Of a DNA stretch of 64,000 bases, positions 29,239 through 38,958 are shown one piece after another; the first letter of the stretch is position 1; every line of letters begins with the position of its first letter. Both the position numbers and the translations under genes were made by a program. Under the pieces are notes generated by a model that worked only from the letters and a program-made list of their open reading frames with translations, did not search any database and was not told the DNA's origin. Source of the stretch: Acinetobacter puyangensis (GTDB lineage Bacteria; Pseudomonadota; Gammaproteobacteria; Pseudomonadales; Moraxellaceae); assembly GCF_900096995.1 (NCBI RefSeq), contig NZ_OANT01000012.1:25712-89711 (forward strand). Reading direction: 5' to 3'.

Positions 29239-31596
29239 ATGAAAAAATTGACCTTGCATTCTCTGAATATTGCGATACTCACCCTGCTATCAGCAAATAC
29301 TTTTGCAGAAAGTGAACAAAACAACAATACCTCCACTCAACCACATAAACTTGACACTATCGTGGTGACTGCATCTGGTTTTGAGCAAAAAATTACTGAT
29401 GCCCCTGCAAGTATTTCTGTCGTTACAGAAGAAGATTTACGACAAAAACCTTATTTAACATTAATTGATGCTGTCCGTGATCTCGAAGGTGTTGATGTTG
29501 GTGAAACTCGCGATAAAACGGGTCAATCTACCATCAGCTTTAGAGGAATGGGGTCTGATTACACACTCGTTTTAGTTGATGGTAAACGTCAAACTAACCA
29601 TGGGGATATTTATCCAAACAGCTTTGGTGGCAACCAGTTTGCCCATGTGCCTCCATTAGATGCAATTGAACGTATCGAAGTGATCCGTGGTCCAGCTTCA
29701 ACACTATATGGTGCAGATGCTCTGGGTGGTGTCATTAATATCATTACTAAAAAAATTACAGACACATGGACAGGCTCAATAACTACAAGCCGCAGTATCC
29801 AAAGTAATGATGATTTTGGAGATGATATTACTTATGACTTCTCTTTGCGTGGACCTGTTATTGCAAATAAATTAGGGGTGAGTTTACGTGGCAGTATTTA
29901 TGAACGTTTAGCATCAACACCAGAATATGATTCTATTGTTGATCCAAATGGGGAAACACATGAACGTTCTTTAGGTTTTGGTGGTGGTGGTAAAACTGTT
30001 GATAGCACATCAAAAGCTGCTGGTATTAGCCTAATTTTCACACCAACAGATAATCAGAGTATAACGTTTGATTACGATACATCTATAGTAACTTATGATA
30101 ATACGCCAACTTATAATGTTGAGACAGGTAGTATTAGCTATCCTCTAGGAACCTTAGATAATATTGAATCCGTATGGCGTGCATCAAGAAATATTGTCCA
30201 GCCAAGAGTAGGTTACACTGAGGAACAAGAATTTACTCGTGATAGCTGGGCCTTGACTCATCAAGGCGATTGGAATTTTGGGAAAAGCTTTGTTTCCCTA
30301 GCTTATGTAAGCACAGAAAATAATGGCCGCTCTCTACCTTTTACTGTTGCAGAGCGAAAAGAATTACAAACAATCTGGGATGCTGTCCAAGCAGGAACAT
30401 TAACGGAAGCAGAAGGTAAAGCACAAGCCGAACAAAAATTCTTACCACGTAAAAAACGCACGCTGGAAAGTAACCAGTATACTTTAGATGCAAAATTAGA
30501 TATTCCTATCAATAACTTGTTAGGAAATCATATCTTTGTCGTGGGAACACAAATCATTAATGGTGAATTAAATGACGGCGTGTTCGGCATGGAAGAAGAT
30601 CAACCAGATCAGACACAAGATCAAAAAATGTATTCCTTCTTTGTTGAGGATAGCTGGAACATCATTGATCCATTTACACTAACTTTAGGTGTTCGTTACG
30701 ATAAGCACGATCTTTTTGATGGTAATTTTTCGCCTCGTGTTTATGGTGTCTACACATTAAATGACCAATGGACTGTCAAAGGTGGGGTAAGCACAGGATA
30801 TAAGGCACCTAAAACCACAGATTTATATGATGGTATCACTGGATTTGGGGGACAAGGTGTAAGCCCATGGGCAGGGAATCCAGACCTTAAACCCGAAAAA
30901 AGCGTAAATAGTGAAATTGCAGTCTATTGGAATCATCCTGATCGTCATAGTTTTAACATTACCCTTTTCAAAAATGATTTTAAAGATAAAATTGTCAACT
31001 ATGAAGTTAGACAAACATGTGAACAAACTGGCGGAATTCGACCATGCGTGAACCTCGGAAACTATGGTGATCTTGGCTATACAACATATGCACAAAAAGT
31101 AAATGTAAGTGAAGCTGAAATTTTAGGCGTTGAAATCGCAGGTCGTTATCAAATTCTGGATAATTTAGGATTCCGTGCAAACTATACCTATACAGATAGT
31201 GAACAAAAAGGAACGCCTGGTGGTGATAGCGATGGACAACCTTTAACGCAATCTGCAAAACATATGATCAATGCTACATTAGATTGGGAAATCAGCGACA
31301 AACTGAATACTTTCTTGTCCTTTGAATCTCGCTCAAAACGCTTCCGTGGAGTTGTAGGTAATCAGCATGTATATTATAAAGATTACGAAGTCTTTAACTT
31401 AGGTGCAAACTACAAGATTAACGACACATTTACTGTAACAGGTCGTATCAATAATTTATTGGATGAAGATTTCACCTCCTATCAAACAATTTTTACACAA
31501 AATGATGCAGGTGGTTATGATGCAACTTTTACTGACGACTACAATAACAAAGACAAAGCTCGTAGCTTCTGGCTAAGTCTAAATGCTCGCTTCTAA
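29239..31596 (+). CDS. TonB-dependent siderophore receptor, CirA/FepA-like
   Basis: A 785-residue outer-membrane gated channel that takes up ferric catecholate-type siderophores, energised by TonB. A signal peptide ends near NTFA. The TonB box region is LDTIVVTASGFE, then the plug (about residues 45-170) with DAPASISVVTEEDL, TISFRGMGSDYTLVLVDGKR and ERIEVIRGPASTLYGADALG. These closely resemble E. coli CirA. The 22-strand barrel follows and ends in Phe (LSLNARF). A loop Cys pair (CEQTGGIRPC) is also CirA/FepA-like. The ATG at 29239 has TTGGGA upstream. Iron control is supported by the Fur-like site; the ligand is inferred. Confidence 0.88.
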   Translation: MKKLTLHSLNIAILTLLSANTFAESEQNNNTSTQPHKLDTIVVTASGFEQKITDAPASISVVTEEDLRQKPYLTLIDAVRDLEGVDVGETRDKTGQSTISFRGMGSDYTLVLVDGKRQTNHGDIYPNSFGGNQFAHVPPLDAIERIEVIRGPASTLYGADALGGVINIITKKITDTWTGSITTSRSIQSNDDFGDDITYDFSLRGPVIANKLGVSLRGSIYERLASTPEYDSIVDPNGETHERSLGFGGGGKTVDSTSKAAGISLIFTPTDNQSITFDYDTSIVTYDNTPTYNVETGSISYPLGTLDNIESVWRASRNIVQPRVGYTEEQEFTRDSWALTHQGDWNFGKSFVSLAYVSTENNGRSLPFTVAERKELQTIWDAVQAGTLTEAEGKAQAEQKFLPRKKRTLESNQYTLDAKLDIPINNLLGNHIFVVGTQIINGELNDGVFGMEEDQPDQTQDQKMYSFFVEDSWNIIDPFTLTLGVRYDKHDLFDGNFSPRVYGVYTLNDQWTVKGGVSTGYKAPKTTDLYDGITGFGGQGVSPWAGNPDLKPEKSVNSEIAVYWNHPDRHSFNITLFKNDFKDKIVNYEVRQTCEQTGGIRPCVNLGNYGDLGYTTYAQKVNVSEAEILGVEIAGRYQILDNLGFRANYTYTDSEQKGTPGGDSDGQPLTQSAKHMINATLDWEISDKLNTFLSFESRSKRFRGVVGNQHVYYKDYEVFNLGANYKINDTFTVTGRINNLLDEDFTSYQTIFTQNDAGGYDATFTDDYNNKDKARSFWLSLNARF

Positions 31597-31612
31597 TTAA
31601 GCGATACATATC

Positions 31613-31650
31613 TACCCACTTGATAAATCAATTATGAAGTGGGTATTTTA
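31613..31650 (+). terminator. Terminator of the CirA-like receptor gene
   Basis: A 9-bp stem TACCCACTT with AAGTGGGTA and a 15-nt loop, followed by TTTTATTG. Confidence 0.75.
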
Positions 31651-31836
31651 TTGAATAAAAAATAATATTTATGGCACAACGCCTATTTAATAAAAATTTT
31701 TCCCTCTATTCCTCCAAAAAGCGCAAAAAAAAGAGAATAAATTTCTTTTCTAGTCACGTACAATCAATTTAATTAGAATCATCAGACTTTTGCCTTAATT
31801 CTTTTCCACTCACTCCTTTTTTAAGGGTATATTGCG

Positions 31837-31911
31837 ATGAACAAGACATATATTTTAATAAACTCATTTAAAACAAATCACTGTGCCCTGCTGCGCCTAG
31901 CGCATATCTAA
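31837..31911 (+). CDS. Candidate leader peptide upstream of leuA
   Basis: A 24-codon ORF beginning ATG at 31837 with AAGGG nine bases upstream. It ends CALLRLAHI and stops about 100 bp before leuA. Four of 24 codons are leucine, with CTG CTG CGC CTA near the end. This is the arrangement of an amino-acid-responsive leader. The codons overlap a short stem TGCGC-CTA-GCGCA. I see no classic terminator hairpin with a T run behind it. Instead CCTAAT (about 31940) and AATTTTG (about 31955) could each pair with the segment CAAAATTAGG just before the leuA ribosome site. The peptide is inferred; size and codon content alone are not proof. Confidence 0.5.
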   Translation: MNKTYILINSFKTNHCALLRLAHI

Positions 31912-32011
31912 TTATTAAGCTTTTTGATTCGCATATTTTTTCCTAATCATATTCTTAAATTTTGCTGTACTTAAATACTTATCAAAATTAGGTCAGCACG
32001 GAGCAACTCTC

Positions 32012-33706
32012 ATGATGTTACAAGATCCAAGCACCAAATACCGCCGCATGTACCAGCGCGTCAATTTGCCTGATCGCCAGTGGCCAGATAAAGAAATTAC
32101 CCAAGCACCGATCTGGATGAGCACCGATTTACGTGACGGCAATCAGGCAATTTTCGAACCGATGGATATTGAACAGAAATTCAAAATGTTTCAAATGTTG
32201 GTTAAAATCGGTTTTAAACATATCGAAATTGGTTTTCCATCTGCGTCACAGATCGATTTTGATTTTACCCGCAAATTGATTGAAGAAAATCATATTCCAG
32301 ATGATGTCTATATTGAAGTTCTGGTACAGGCGCGGGATCATTTGATCGCACGGACATTCGAGTCATTAATTGGTGCAAAACGTGCCATTGTACATATCTA
32401 TAATGCCAACTCCCCGACCTTCCGTAATAAAGTCTTAAATGTCAATATTGCCGGAGCAAAAGCATTGGCTGTGAATGCGGCAGAAAAAGTCAAGGAATAT
32501 GCAGCACAGTATCCACAAACCGACTGGATCTTTCAGTATAGCCCGGAATGTTTTACCGCAACGGAAATGGAAGTCGCCAAAGAAATCTGTGATGCAGTGA
32601 CTGATATTTGGGAAGCGCGTCCAGAGAAAAAAGTGATTTTAAATCTGCCTGCAACAGTTGAAGTTGCCAGCCCGAACGTCTATGCCGATCAGATCGAATG
32701 GATGCATCGCAATCTTGAACGTCGTGACGGTGTGATTATCTCGGTGCATCCGCATAATGACCGTGGCTGTGGTATTGCCGCAGCAGAACTGGCGATCATG
32801 GCTGGTGCCGATCGGGTTGAAGGTTGTGTATTTGGCAATGGCGAACGTACCGGTAACGTGGATGTAGCAGCCGTTGCCCTGAATATGTATTCACAAGGTG
32901 TAGCACCACATCTGGATTTTTCCAATATCAATGAAATCATTGCCACCGTTGAAGAATGTACCGGCTTGCCTGTGCATCCACGTCATCCATACGCAGGCGA
33001 TCTGGTATTTACTGCATTCTCCGGTTCGCATCAGGATGCGATTAAAAAAGGCTTTGAATTTCAAAAAGATCAAGAAGTTTGGGATATGCCCTACTTGCCA
33101 ATTGATCCTAAAGATTTGGGCCGCAGCTATGATGCGGTGATTCGGGTCAATAGCCAATCCGGTAAAGGTGGCATTGCCTATTTACTGGAAGCCAATTATG
33201 GTGTGGTCTTGCCACGTCGTTTACAGATCGAATTCAGTCAGGTGGTACAGCAATATACCGATGCCAATGGCACAGAAATCAGTGCAGAACATATTTGGGA
33301 TTTGTTTAGCCAAAGCTATGTCTATACCGGTCAAAACTATTATCAGGTTAAAAATTATCGTCTGGCCGATCATAATGGCAAGCAAACCGTGCAGTTTGAA
33401 GTCAAAGCTGGTGATGAAATCCGTCATTTAAGCGGCGAAGGCAACGGTCCAATTTCTGCTATCTTAAATGCCATCGCTTTGCCGATAGATGTGTTAAACT
33501 ACGAAGAGAAAAGTATTGGCAATGGGGCAAATGCCAAAGCATTGGCCATGATTGAATTACAGGTTCAGGGACAAGCTGTCAGCGGTTTTGGTGTGGGTAT
33601 TCATGACAATATTGTCACCGCATCGATTGAAGCGATTCTGGCTTGTGTCAATCGTTTGATTATCAAAGGTGCTTTAGAAGCCGAACATATCGCAAAAGCC
33701 GTTTAA
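32012..33706 (+). CDS. leuA: 2-Isopropylmalate synthase
   Basis: First committed step of leucine synthesis: condenses acetyl-CoA with 2-ketoisovalerate. The 564 residues fit the long LeuA type 2 form. The TIM barrel carries [14 protein letters not shown] near residue 38 and the metal-binding [16 protein letters not shown]. The flanking [16 protein letters not shown] and the C-terminal LeuA regulatory domain (about 430-560, [13 protein letters not shown]) for leucine feedback follow. GGAG lies upstream of the ATG. Unlike E. coli, leuB, leuC and leuD are not adjacent. Confidence 0.95.
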   Translation: MMLQDPSTKYRRMYQRVNLPDRQWPDKEITQAPIWMSTDLRDGNQAIFEPMDIEQKFKMFQMLVKIGFKHIEIGFPSASQIDFDFTRKLIEENHIPDDVYIEVLVQARDHLIARTFESLIGAKRAIVHIYNANSPTFRNKVLNVNIAGAKALAVNAAEKVKEYAAQYPQTDWIFQYSPECFTATEMEVAKEICDAVTDIWEARPEKKVILNLPATVEVASPNVYADQIEWMHRNLERRDGVIISVHPHNDRGCGIAAAELAIMAGADRVEGCVFGNGERTGNVDVAAVALNMYSQGVAPHLDFSNINEIIATVEECTGLPVHPRHPYAGDLVFTAFSGSHQDAIKKGFEFQKDQEVWDMPYLPIDPKDLGRSYDAVIRVNSQSGKGGIAYLLEANYGVVLPRRLQIEFSQVVQQYTDANGTEISAEHIWDLFSQSYVYTGQNYYQVKNYRLADHNGKQTVQFEVKAGDEIRHLSGEGNGPISAILNAIALPIDVLNYEEKSIGNGANAKALAMIELQVQGQAVSGFGVGIHDNIVTASIEAILACVNRLIIKGALEAEHIAKAV

Positions 33707-33724
33707 TTTCCGCTTTTGCTATTT

Positions 33725-33763
33725 GAAAGGATACCAACAGATGTCACTTGTTGGTATCCTTTC
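33725..33763 (+). terminator. Strong hairpin between leuA and metX
   Basis: A perfect 15-bp stem, GAAAGGATACCAACA with TGTTGGTATCCTTTC, and a 9-nt loop. No T run follows on the plus strand, so it may be a weak terminator, a processing signal or an mRNA stabiliser ahead of metX. Confidence 0.6.
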
Positions 33764-33792
33764 GCTATTCAGAAATAAGGTAAGGGTGAGCG

Positions 33793-34947
33793 TTGAGCTT
33801 TGCAGCAGACTCTGTGGGTGTTGTGACTCCACAAAAATTTACATTTGAGCAGCCATTACAGTTGGAATGTGGACGAATACTGCCACGTTTTGAGCTCATG
33901 GTGGAAACTTACGGAACATTAAATTCCGATCACTCCAATGCAATTTTGATCTGTCATGCATTATCTGGTCATCACCATGCGGCGGGTTTTCATCATGAGG
34001 ATGATAAAAAACCAGGCTGGTGGGATGCCTGTATCGGGCCGGGTAAAGCCATTGATACCAACATTTTCTATGTGGTTGCCCTCAATAATATTGGTGGCTG
34101 TAATGGTTCAACTGGCCCTATTTCACCCAATCCCGAAAATGACAATCGGCCCTATGGTCCAGACTTTCCACTGGTGACTGTACGGGACTGGGTTAAAACT
34201 CAAAAAATGCTATCCGAACGCTTGGAGATCGATGTCTGGCATGCAGTCGTCGGTGGTTCACTCGGTGGCATGCAGGCACAACAATGGTCCGTGGATTATC
34301 CCGATGCATTGAAAAACTGTGTGGTGATTGCCAGTGCCCCAAAATTGACTGCACAGAACATTGCTTTTAACGAAGTTGCGCGCCAGTCGATTCTGTCGGA
34401 TCCGGATTTTTACCATGGTCGTTATCTGGAACATGACAGTTATCCAAAACGTGGCTTAATTCTAGCCCGTATGGTTGGACATATTACCTATCTGTCCGAA
34501 GAAGCCATGAAACAAAAATTTGGTCGTGACCTAAAATCGGGCAAATTTATGTACGGTTTTGATGTCGAGTTTCAGGTCGAAAGTTATTTGCGCTATCAGG
34601 GTGAGCAATTTAGTCGAAATTTTGATGCCAATACCTATTTAATTATGACCAAAGCACTGGACTATTTTGATCCTGCACGTGAATTTGATGGAAATTTACC
34701 TGAAGCATTAGCACAAACCAAATGTCGTTTTCTGGTGATTTCCTTTACCACCGATTGGCGCTTCTCCCCTTCACGCTCACAGGAAATCGTCAACGCTTTG
34801 ATTTCCAATCATAAGCCGGTGAGCTATATGGATATCGAAGCAGAACAAGGACATGACTCCTTTTTGTTTCCAATTCCATTATATGTCAAAACCTTACATA
34901 ACTTTTTAACCAGTACCCTGCAACCAAATACTGCGAGCGAGGTTTAA
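33793..34947 (+). CDS. metX: Homoserine O-acetyltransferase (MetX family)
   Basis: Acylates homoserine for methionine synthesis; the 384-residue alpha/beta hydrolase-fold acyltransferase precedes metW as usual. The nucleophile is in [19 protein letters not shown]. The early motif [17 protein letters not shown], the [14 protein letters not shown] segment and [13 protein letters not shown] are typical. The catalytic Asp and His are in [16 protein letters not shown] and [12 protein letters not shown]. The start is a TTG at 33793 behind TAAGGGTGAG; no ATG gives a full N-terminus. Acetyl versus succinyl specificity cannot be settled by eye: MetX-fold enzymes paired with MetW in some proteobacteria use succinyl-CoA. 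Confidence 0.93.
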   Translation: MSFAADSVGVVTPQKFTFEQPLQLECGRILPRFELMVETYGTLNSDHSNAILICHALSGHHHAAGFHHEDDKKPGWWDACIGPGKAIDTNIFYVVALNNIGGCNGSTGPISPNPENDNRPYGPDFPLVTVRDWVKTQKMLSERLEIDVWHAVVGGSLGGMQAQQWSVDYPDALKNCVVIASAPKLTAQNIAFNEVARQSILSDPDFYHGRYLEHDSYPKRGLILARMVGHITYLSEEAMKQKFGRDLKSGKFMYGFDVEFQVESYLRYQGEQFSRNFDANTYLIMTKALDYFDPAREFDGNLPEALAQTKCRFLVISFTTDWRFSPSRSQEIVNALISNHKPVSYMDIEAEQGHDSFLFPIPLYVKTLHNFLTSTLQPNTASEV

Positions 34948-34950
34948 ACC

Positions 34951-35544
34951 ATGCGTATAGATCAACAACTTGCAGAAAAATGGATTAAACCCAATTCCCG
35001 TGTACTAGATCTCGGCTGTGGTAATGGTGAATTATTGTCACATATGCAGCGTAAACATAATGTTCATGCCTATGGACTCGAGATTGATCAAGAAAAAATT
35101 GCAATTGCAATTGGTCGGGGCTTGAATATTATTCAACAAGACCTTAATCTAGGGCTAAAACAGTTTGCCGATCAGAGTTTCGACTATGTGGTGATGGCAC
35201 AGGCTTTGCAAGCTGTAGATGCACCGGACGTTTTATTGCGTGATATGGTGCGGGTTGGGCGTGAAGCAATTATTACATTTCCAAATTTTGCACACTGGAA
35301 AACAAGATCTTATCTTGCATTAAGGGGCAAAATGCCTGTTTCAGACGCATTGCCCTATATGTGGTATGATACGCCAAATATTCATCTGTGTACCTTCAAA
35401 GACTTTGAAGCGTTATGTAAAGATAATCAAATTCGTATCATTAATCGACTGGCTGTAAACGATAATCAGGAAGCCAGCTTAATGATGAAATATATCCCAA
35501 ATCTTTTTGGTGAAATTGCTATTTATCGAGTAAGTGCCTTATGA
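34951..35544 (+). CDS. metW: Methionine biosynthesis protein MetW
   Basis: A 197-residue SAM-methyltransferase-fold protein that acts with MetX. The N-terminal motif VLDLGCGNGELLSHMQ and the second-strand YGLEIDQEKI are visible. The MetW-typical ITFPNFAHWKTRSYLALRG and YMWYDTPNIHLCTFKDFE follow. It starts three bases after the metX stop and its own stop overlaps the next gene's ATG, so metX-metW-Sel1 form an operon. Confidence 0.93.
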   Translation: MRIDQQLAEKWIKPNSRVLDLGCGNGELLSHMQRKHNVHAYGLEIDQEKIAIAIGRGLNIIQQDLNLGLKQFADQSFDYVVMAQALQAVDAPDVLLRDMVRVGREAIITFPNFAHWKTRSYLALRGKMPVSDALPYMWYDTPNIHLCTFKDFEALCKDNQIRIINRLAVNDNQEASLMMKYIPNLFGEIAIYRVSAL

Positions 35545-36131
35545 AAAAACTAGCCATAAGTACCGTATTGATGAGTGTTTTTGCTGTTTCTGCACATGCG
35601 GAATTAATTAACCAACAACCATCAAGCAGTACCACCGTTGCACAATATGCCACCATGCCCATTGACCAATTGGCAAAAGCTGCCCAGTCGGGTCAAGGAT
35701 CTGCACAATTCTTTCTGGGTAATCGTTATAAACATGGTCAGGGCGTCAAGCAGGATCAGTCACAAGCGTTTGCATGGTTTAAAAAAGCCGCTGATCAGGG
35801 CATTCCTTCTGCCCAGTTGAATGTCGGACAAATGTATGCTGGTGGTGTGGGGGTCAAAAAAGATTTGAATGCCGCAAAAACCTATTTGATGAAAGCAGCC
35901 AAACTGGGTGACAATCGCGCCAGTTACAATCTGGCTGTGCTTGAAGAACGCGCTAAAAATTATGCGAATGCCTATCAATGGTATGAGCTATCGACCCGTG
36001 ACGGTATGTTAGATTTCCGGGTTAAGAACATGTCCGAGAAAAAAATCGTACAGCTGGCAGCCAATCTCAATACCAATGAGATGCGTCTTGCCCGTGAGCG
36101 TTCTGATCGCTGGATTCAATCTGACGACTAA
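35541..36131 (+). CDS. Exported Sel1-repeat protein
   Basis: A 196-residue protein with a signal peptide (cleavage after SAHA) and three Sel1-like repeats: GSAQFFLGNRYKHGQGVKQD, IPSAQLNVGQMYAGGVGVKK and a third starting DNRASYNLAVLEE. Such repeats form helical scaffolds for protein contacts in the periplasm. The partner is unknown. Its start overlaps metW by four bases, an operon arrangement without an obvious metabolic link. Confidence 0.8.
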   Translation: MKKLAISTVLMSVFAVSAHAELINQQPSSSTTVAQYATMPIDQLAKAAQSGQGSAQFFLGNRYKHGQGVKQDQSQAFAWFKKAADQGIPSAQLNVGQMYAGGVGVKKDLNAAKTYLMKAAKLGDNRASYNLAVLEERAKNYANAYQWYELSTRDGMLDFRVKNMSEKKIVQLAANLNTNEMRLARERSDRWIQSDD

Positions 36132-36154
36132 GCCTAGTTTAGTCGTGCTTCATC

Positions 36155-36188
36155 AAAAGCCGGTTGTTACAAACAACTGGCTTTTTTT
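36155..36188 (+). terminator. Terminator of the metX-metW-Sel1 unit
   Basis: Stem AAAAGCCGGTTGTT with AACAACTGGCTTTT (one G-T pair) and a 3-nt loop, then a T run of about seven. Confidence 0.85.
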
Positions 36189-36292
36189 ATGATGTTTTAT
36201 CACTTTATTCTGTTGGACCAACAAGCAGAATTTACAGAACTTTTATAGCAGTTCATCTATACTTATCACTATGTTTTTGGTGAGCAATGTAT

Positions 36293-37792
36293 ATGTTTAT
36301 TGAAGAAAAAAAGCAACAACAACAGATAAACCTGCAACATCGTCTGCCTGCTTTGCTTGGATTGTGCATCGGACTGCTCATCTATCCAACGGCCTATGCT
36401 CAGGAGTATAGTTATGCTCAAGCAGAACAACAAATTCTCCAGCATTCCTATACAGCTCAGGCAAATACTGCCCTACAACAGGCCGCGCAACTCGAAGCCG
36501 AAGCAATTAAGGGGTTGGGCTTGCCACGCATAGACTTAAATGCACGCGCTTATAAATTCCATAGCCAGACGGATGTACCACTGGATAATTTTAAACAAAG
36601 CGTAGAAGATCAATTATCACAGCGTTTAAGTGACCGTATGTCCGAACTGGAAAATATCGGTGTACCATCCAATATTCTGGATCCGGTAGAATCCGGCATT
36701 AATAATATTATTCATGACGGCATTGGACAGCTTCCCAACTATGCCAATTTAACCCTAGATGATGAAGTGTTTCGTCCGACCATTTCCATGACCATGCCAA
36801 TCTATACTGGTGGTTTGACCCAGAGTGCCAAACAGGTCACTCAGATTAATGCCCGACGTAGTGCATTAAGTACCACCCAACAGCAAGATGTGCAGCGCTT
36901 TGAATTGATTAAGAGTTATTTTTATACGCAACTACAACAACAACTGTTACTTGCCAGTCAGGAAAATCTAAATGCCATGCAACGGCATCTGGATAATGCC
37001 ATCAAATTCGAGCAACAGGGTTTTATCAGCAAAGGTCAGCGTATGCAGTTTAATGTGGCACGTAACAATGCCGCACGACTATTTCAAACCACACAAAGTA
37101 GCTATGCTGCCAGTTATTTCCAACTGAAAAATCTGCTACAAGATCAAAACATTAGTGCTTTGAGTACGCCGTTATTTGTTAATAAGACGCAAAATAATCA
37201 GCTTGATAGCCTTTTAGCAAGTTTTGCCGATCAATCGCCACTGATCCAGAAGTTACGCATGGACACAGAACTGGCCAATGAAAAAGTCAAAGTGCAAAGT
37301 GCCAGTCAAAAACCGAAAATTTTTGCCTTTGGTGAATATGGTCTGGATGACAAACATAACTGGATCGTTGGCGTTGTCGCCAGCTACAATCTGTTTTCTG
37401 GTATCAATAAAAGTAAACAGGTACAGGCTGCCGAATTACAACGCTATGCCACTGAACTGTTGACCGAAAGAACCAAGCAGGAAATGTCCAATATCATTTA
37501 TAAAGCCTATAGTGAGCTACAGGATTCTCAGCAATCCCATCAGTTACTCATGGAAAATATGCTCGCTGCCCAAGAAAACCGGCGCATACAAACCCTTTCC
37601 TTTCAAGAAGATATGGGTACAGCCACACAAGTCATTGATGCGGAAAATATGATTCACACGCTTAAAAGTGAAATCGCATTAAATGCCTATAAATATGTCA
37701 TGTCTTTGGCAACATTACTGCAAAGCAATGGTTCAATTACCCAGTTTAAAACTTATGTTCAACACAATAATACCGACTATATTGGCAATTAA
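36293..37792 (+). CDS. TolC-family outer membrane efflux protein
   Basis: A 499-residue outer-membrane channel subunit. An N-terminal signal region (hydrophobic run about residues 20-34, ending AYA) precedes two outer-membrane-efflux repeats with long coiled-coil helices. The second includes FGEYGLDDKHNWIVGVVASY and the first has TISMTMPIYTGG. GGTGAG lies eight bases before the ATG at 36293, so this start is preferred over 36287. It is the first gene of an export operon with an HlyD adaptor and two ABC-2 permeases. Confidence 0.83.
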   Translation: MFIEEKKQQQQINLQHRLPALLGLCIGLLIYPTAYAQEYSYAQAEQQILQHSYTAQANTALQQAAQLEAEAIKGLGLPRIDLNARAYKFHSQTDVPLDNFKQSVEDQLSQRLSDRMSELENIGVPSNILDPVESGINNIIHDGIGQLPNYANLTLDDEVFRPTISMTMPIYTGGLTQSAKQVTQINARRSALSTTQQQDVQRFELIKSYFYTQLQQQLLLASQENLNAMQRHLDNAIKFEQQGFISKGQRMQFNVARNNAARLFQTTQSSYAASYFQLKNLLQDQNISALSTPLFVNKTQNNQLDSLLASFADQSPLIQKLRMDTELANEKVKVQSASQKPKIFAFGEYGLDDKHNWIVGVVASYNLFSGINKSKQVQAAELQRYATELLTERTKQEMSNIIYKAYSELQDSQQSHQLLMENMLAAQENRRIQTLSFQEDMGTATQVIDAENMIHTLKSEIALNAYKYVMSLATLLQSNGSITQFKTYVQHNNTDYIGN

Positions 37793-37803
37793 GATGAGGA
37801 AGC

Positions 37804-38955
37804 ATGATGACTGATCCCAACACCCCTGATTCCAACACACCTAATGCCAACAATTTTAATCCGCCATCATCTGATGATGCATCACATGCAGATCAAAGCA
37901 ATGATGCAACACCACAACAGAAAACTGAATCCTCAACAAATGAACAGGATAAAAATGCCGGCAATCCACAGAAAAATACAAAAATAAAAATCGTACTGGC
38001 GATTTTATTGATCGCATTGCTCGGTTTGATTGCCTTTGGACTCTGGAAAAGTTATCAGCCTAAAACTGTGAGTCTGCAAGGTCGTGTTGAAGCCGATACC
38101 ATTCATGTCAGCACAAAAATACCCAGCCGTATCGAAGCTATTTATGTTCAGGAAGGTCAGCCGATCAAACAGGGACAATTACTGATTAAACTTAGTAGTC
38201 CTGAAATTGAAGCAAAAAAACAACAGGCACAAGCCGCATTACAATCGGCTTTGGCCTTTCAGTCCACAGCCGAACGCGGTTCGCAAGAAGAAAACATCGA
38301 GACGTTTTATGCCAACTGGCAAAGTGTCAAGGCACAGGCGGATTTGGCGGATAAAACCTATCAACGTGCGGCCAATCTCTATCAGCAAGGTGTGATTTCA
38401 CGCCAGCGTAGAGATGAGCTACATGCTGCAAAAATCTCTGCCAATCAACTGGCAGAAGCCTCCTATCAACAATATGCCCGAACCAAACGTGGCAGTACAC
38501 CTGAGCAAAAATCGACAGCAGATGCACAGGTTGAAATTGCCCGTGCTGCGGTACAGGAAGTCAATGCGTTAGATGCCGAAACCATTTTGCACGCTCCGGT
38601 CAATGGTGTTGTCTCAAAAATCTATGGTAAACCGACTGAACTGGTGGCAATGGCAGTACCAGTCGTGAGCATTTTACAGCATGATCATTGGGTCAGTCTT
38701 GCTGTACGGGAAGACCAATATGCCAGTGTTTATCAGGAGAAAACGCTAAAAGGCTTTATCCCTGCCCTGAATAAAACAGTCGAGTTTGATATTCACAATA
38801 TTGAAGCAGAAGGTGACTTTGCAACCATCAAAACCACAAGGCAAACAGGTGGCTATGATATTCGCAGTTTTAAATTACACCTGACACCGCATACACCGGT
38901 TGCCGACCTAAAAGTCGGTATGAGTGTAATTTTCCAAATCAAAGAGCGTAAATAA
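37804..38955 (+). CDS. HlyD-type membrane fusion protein
   Basis: A 383-residue periplasmic adaptor. About 60 N-terminal residues are hydrophilic, disordered and rich in Asn, Ser, Asp and Gln, and probably cytoplasmic. One membrane helix (about 62-82, LAILLIALLGLIAFGLW) follows. The lipoyl half-motif GRVEADTIHVSTKIPSRIEA, a coiled-coil hairpin of about 100 residues and the second lipoyl half ILHAPVNGVVSKIYG come next, with a C-terminal beta barrel. It begins 11 bp after the TolC-like gene. It should bridge the permeases to the outer-membrane channel. Confidence 0.85.
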   Translation: MMTDPNTPDSNTPNANNFNPPSSDDASHADQSNDATPQQKTESSTNEQDKNAGNPQKNTKIKIVLAILLIALLGLIAFGLWKSYQPKTVSLQGRVEADTIHVSTKIPSRIEAIYVQEGQPIKQGQLLIKLSSPEIEAKKQQAQAALQSALAFQSTAERGSQEENIETFYANWQSVKAQADLADKTYQRAANLYQQGVISRQRRDELHAAKISANQLAEASYQQYARTKRGSTPEQKSTADAQVEIARAAVQEVNALDAETILHAPVNGVVSKIYGKPTELVAMAVPVVSILQHDHWVSLAVREDQYASVYQEKTLKGFIPALNKTVEFDIHNIEAEGDFATIKTTRQTGGYDIRSFKLHLTPHTPVADLKVGMSVIFQIKERK

Positions 38956-38958
38956 AAA

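Larger units (their letters stand above)
31597..32011 (+). promoter_or_regulatory. leuA upstream region
   Basis: About 415 bp between the receptor gene and leuA. It holds the receptor terminator, an AT-rich stretch with the probable leuA promoter, the candidate 24-codon leader and about 100 nt of untranslated RNA. I see no other gene in it. Confidence 0.55.

Noticed and set aside
31912..32011. Classic attenuator terminator before leuA
   Set aside because: The T-rich stretch (CATATTTTTTCC) is not preceded by a complementary stem; CGCATAT occurs as a direct, not inverted, repeat.
33725..33792. SAM-type riboswitch before metX
   Set aside because: Only one simple hairpin is present and the spacer is too short for known SAM aptamers.
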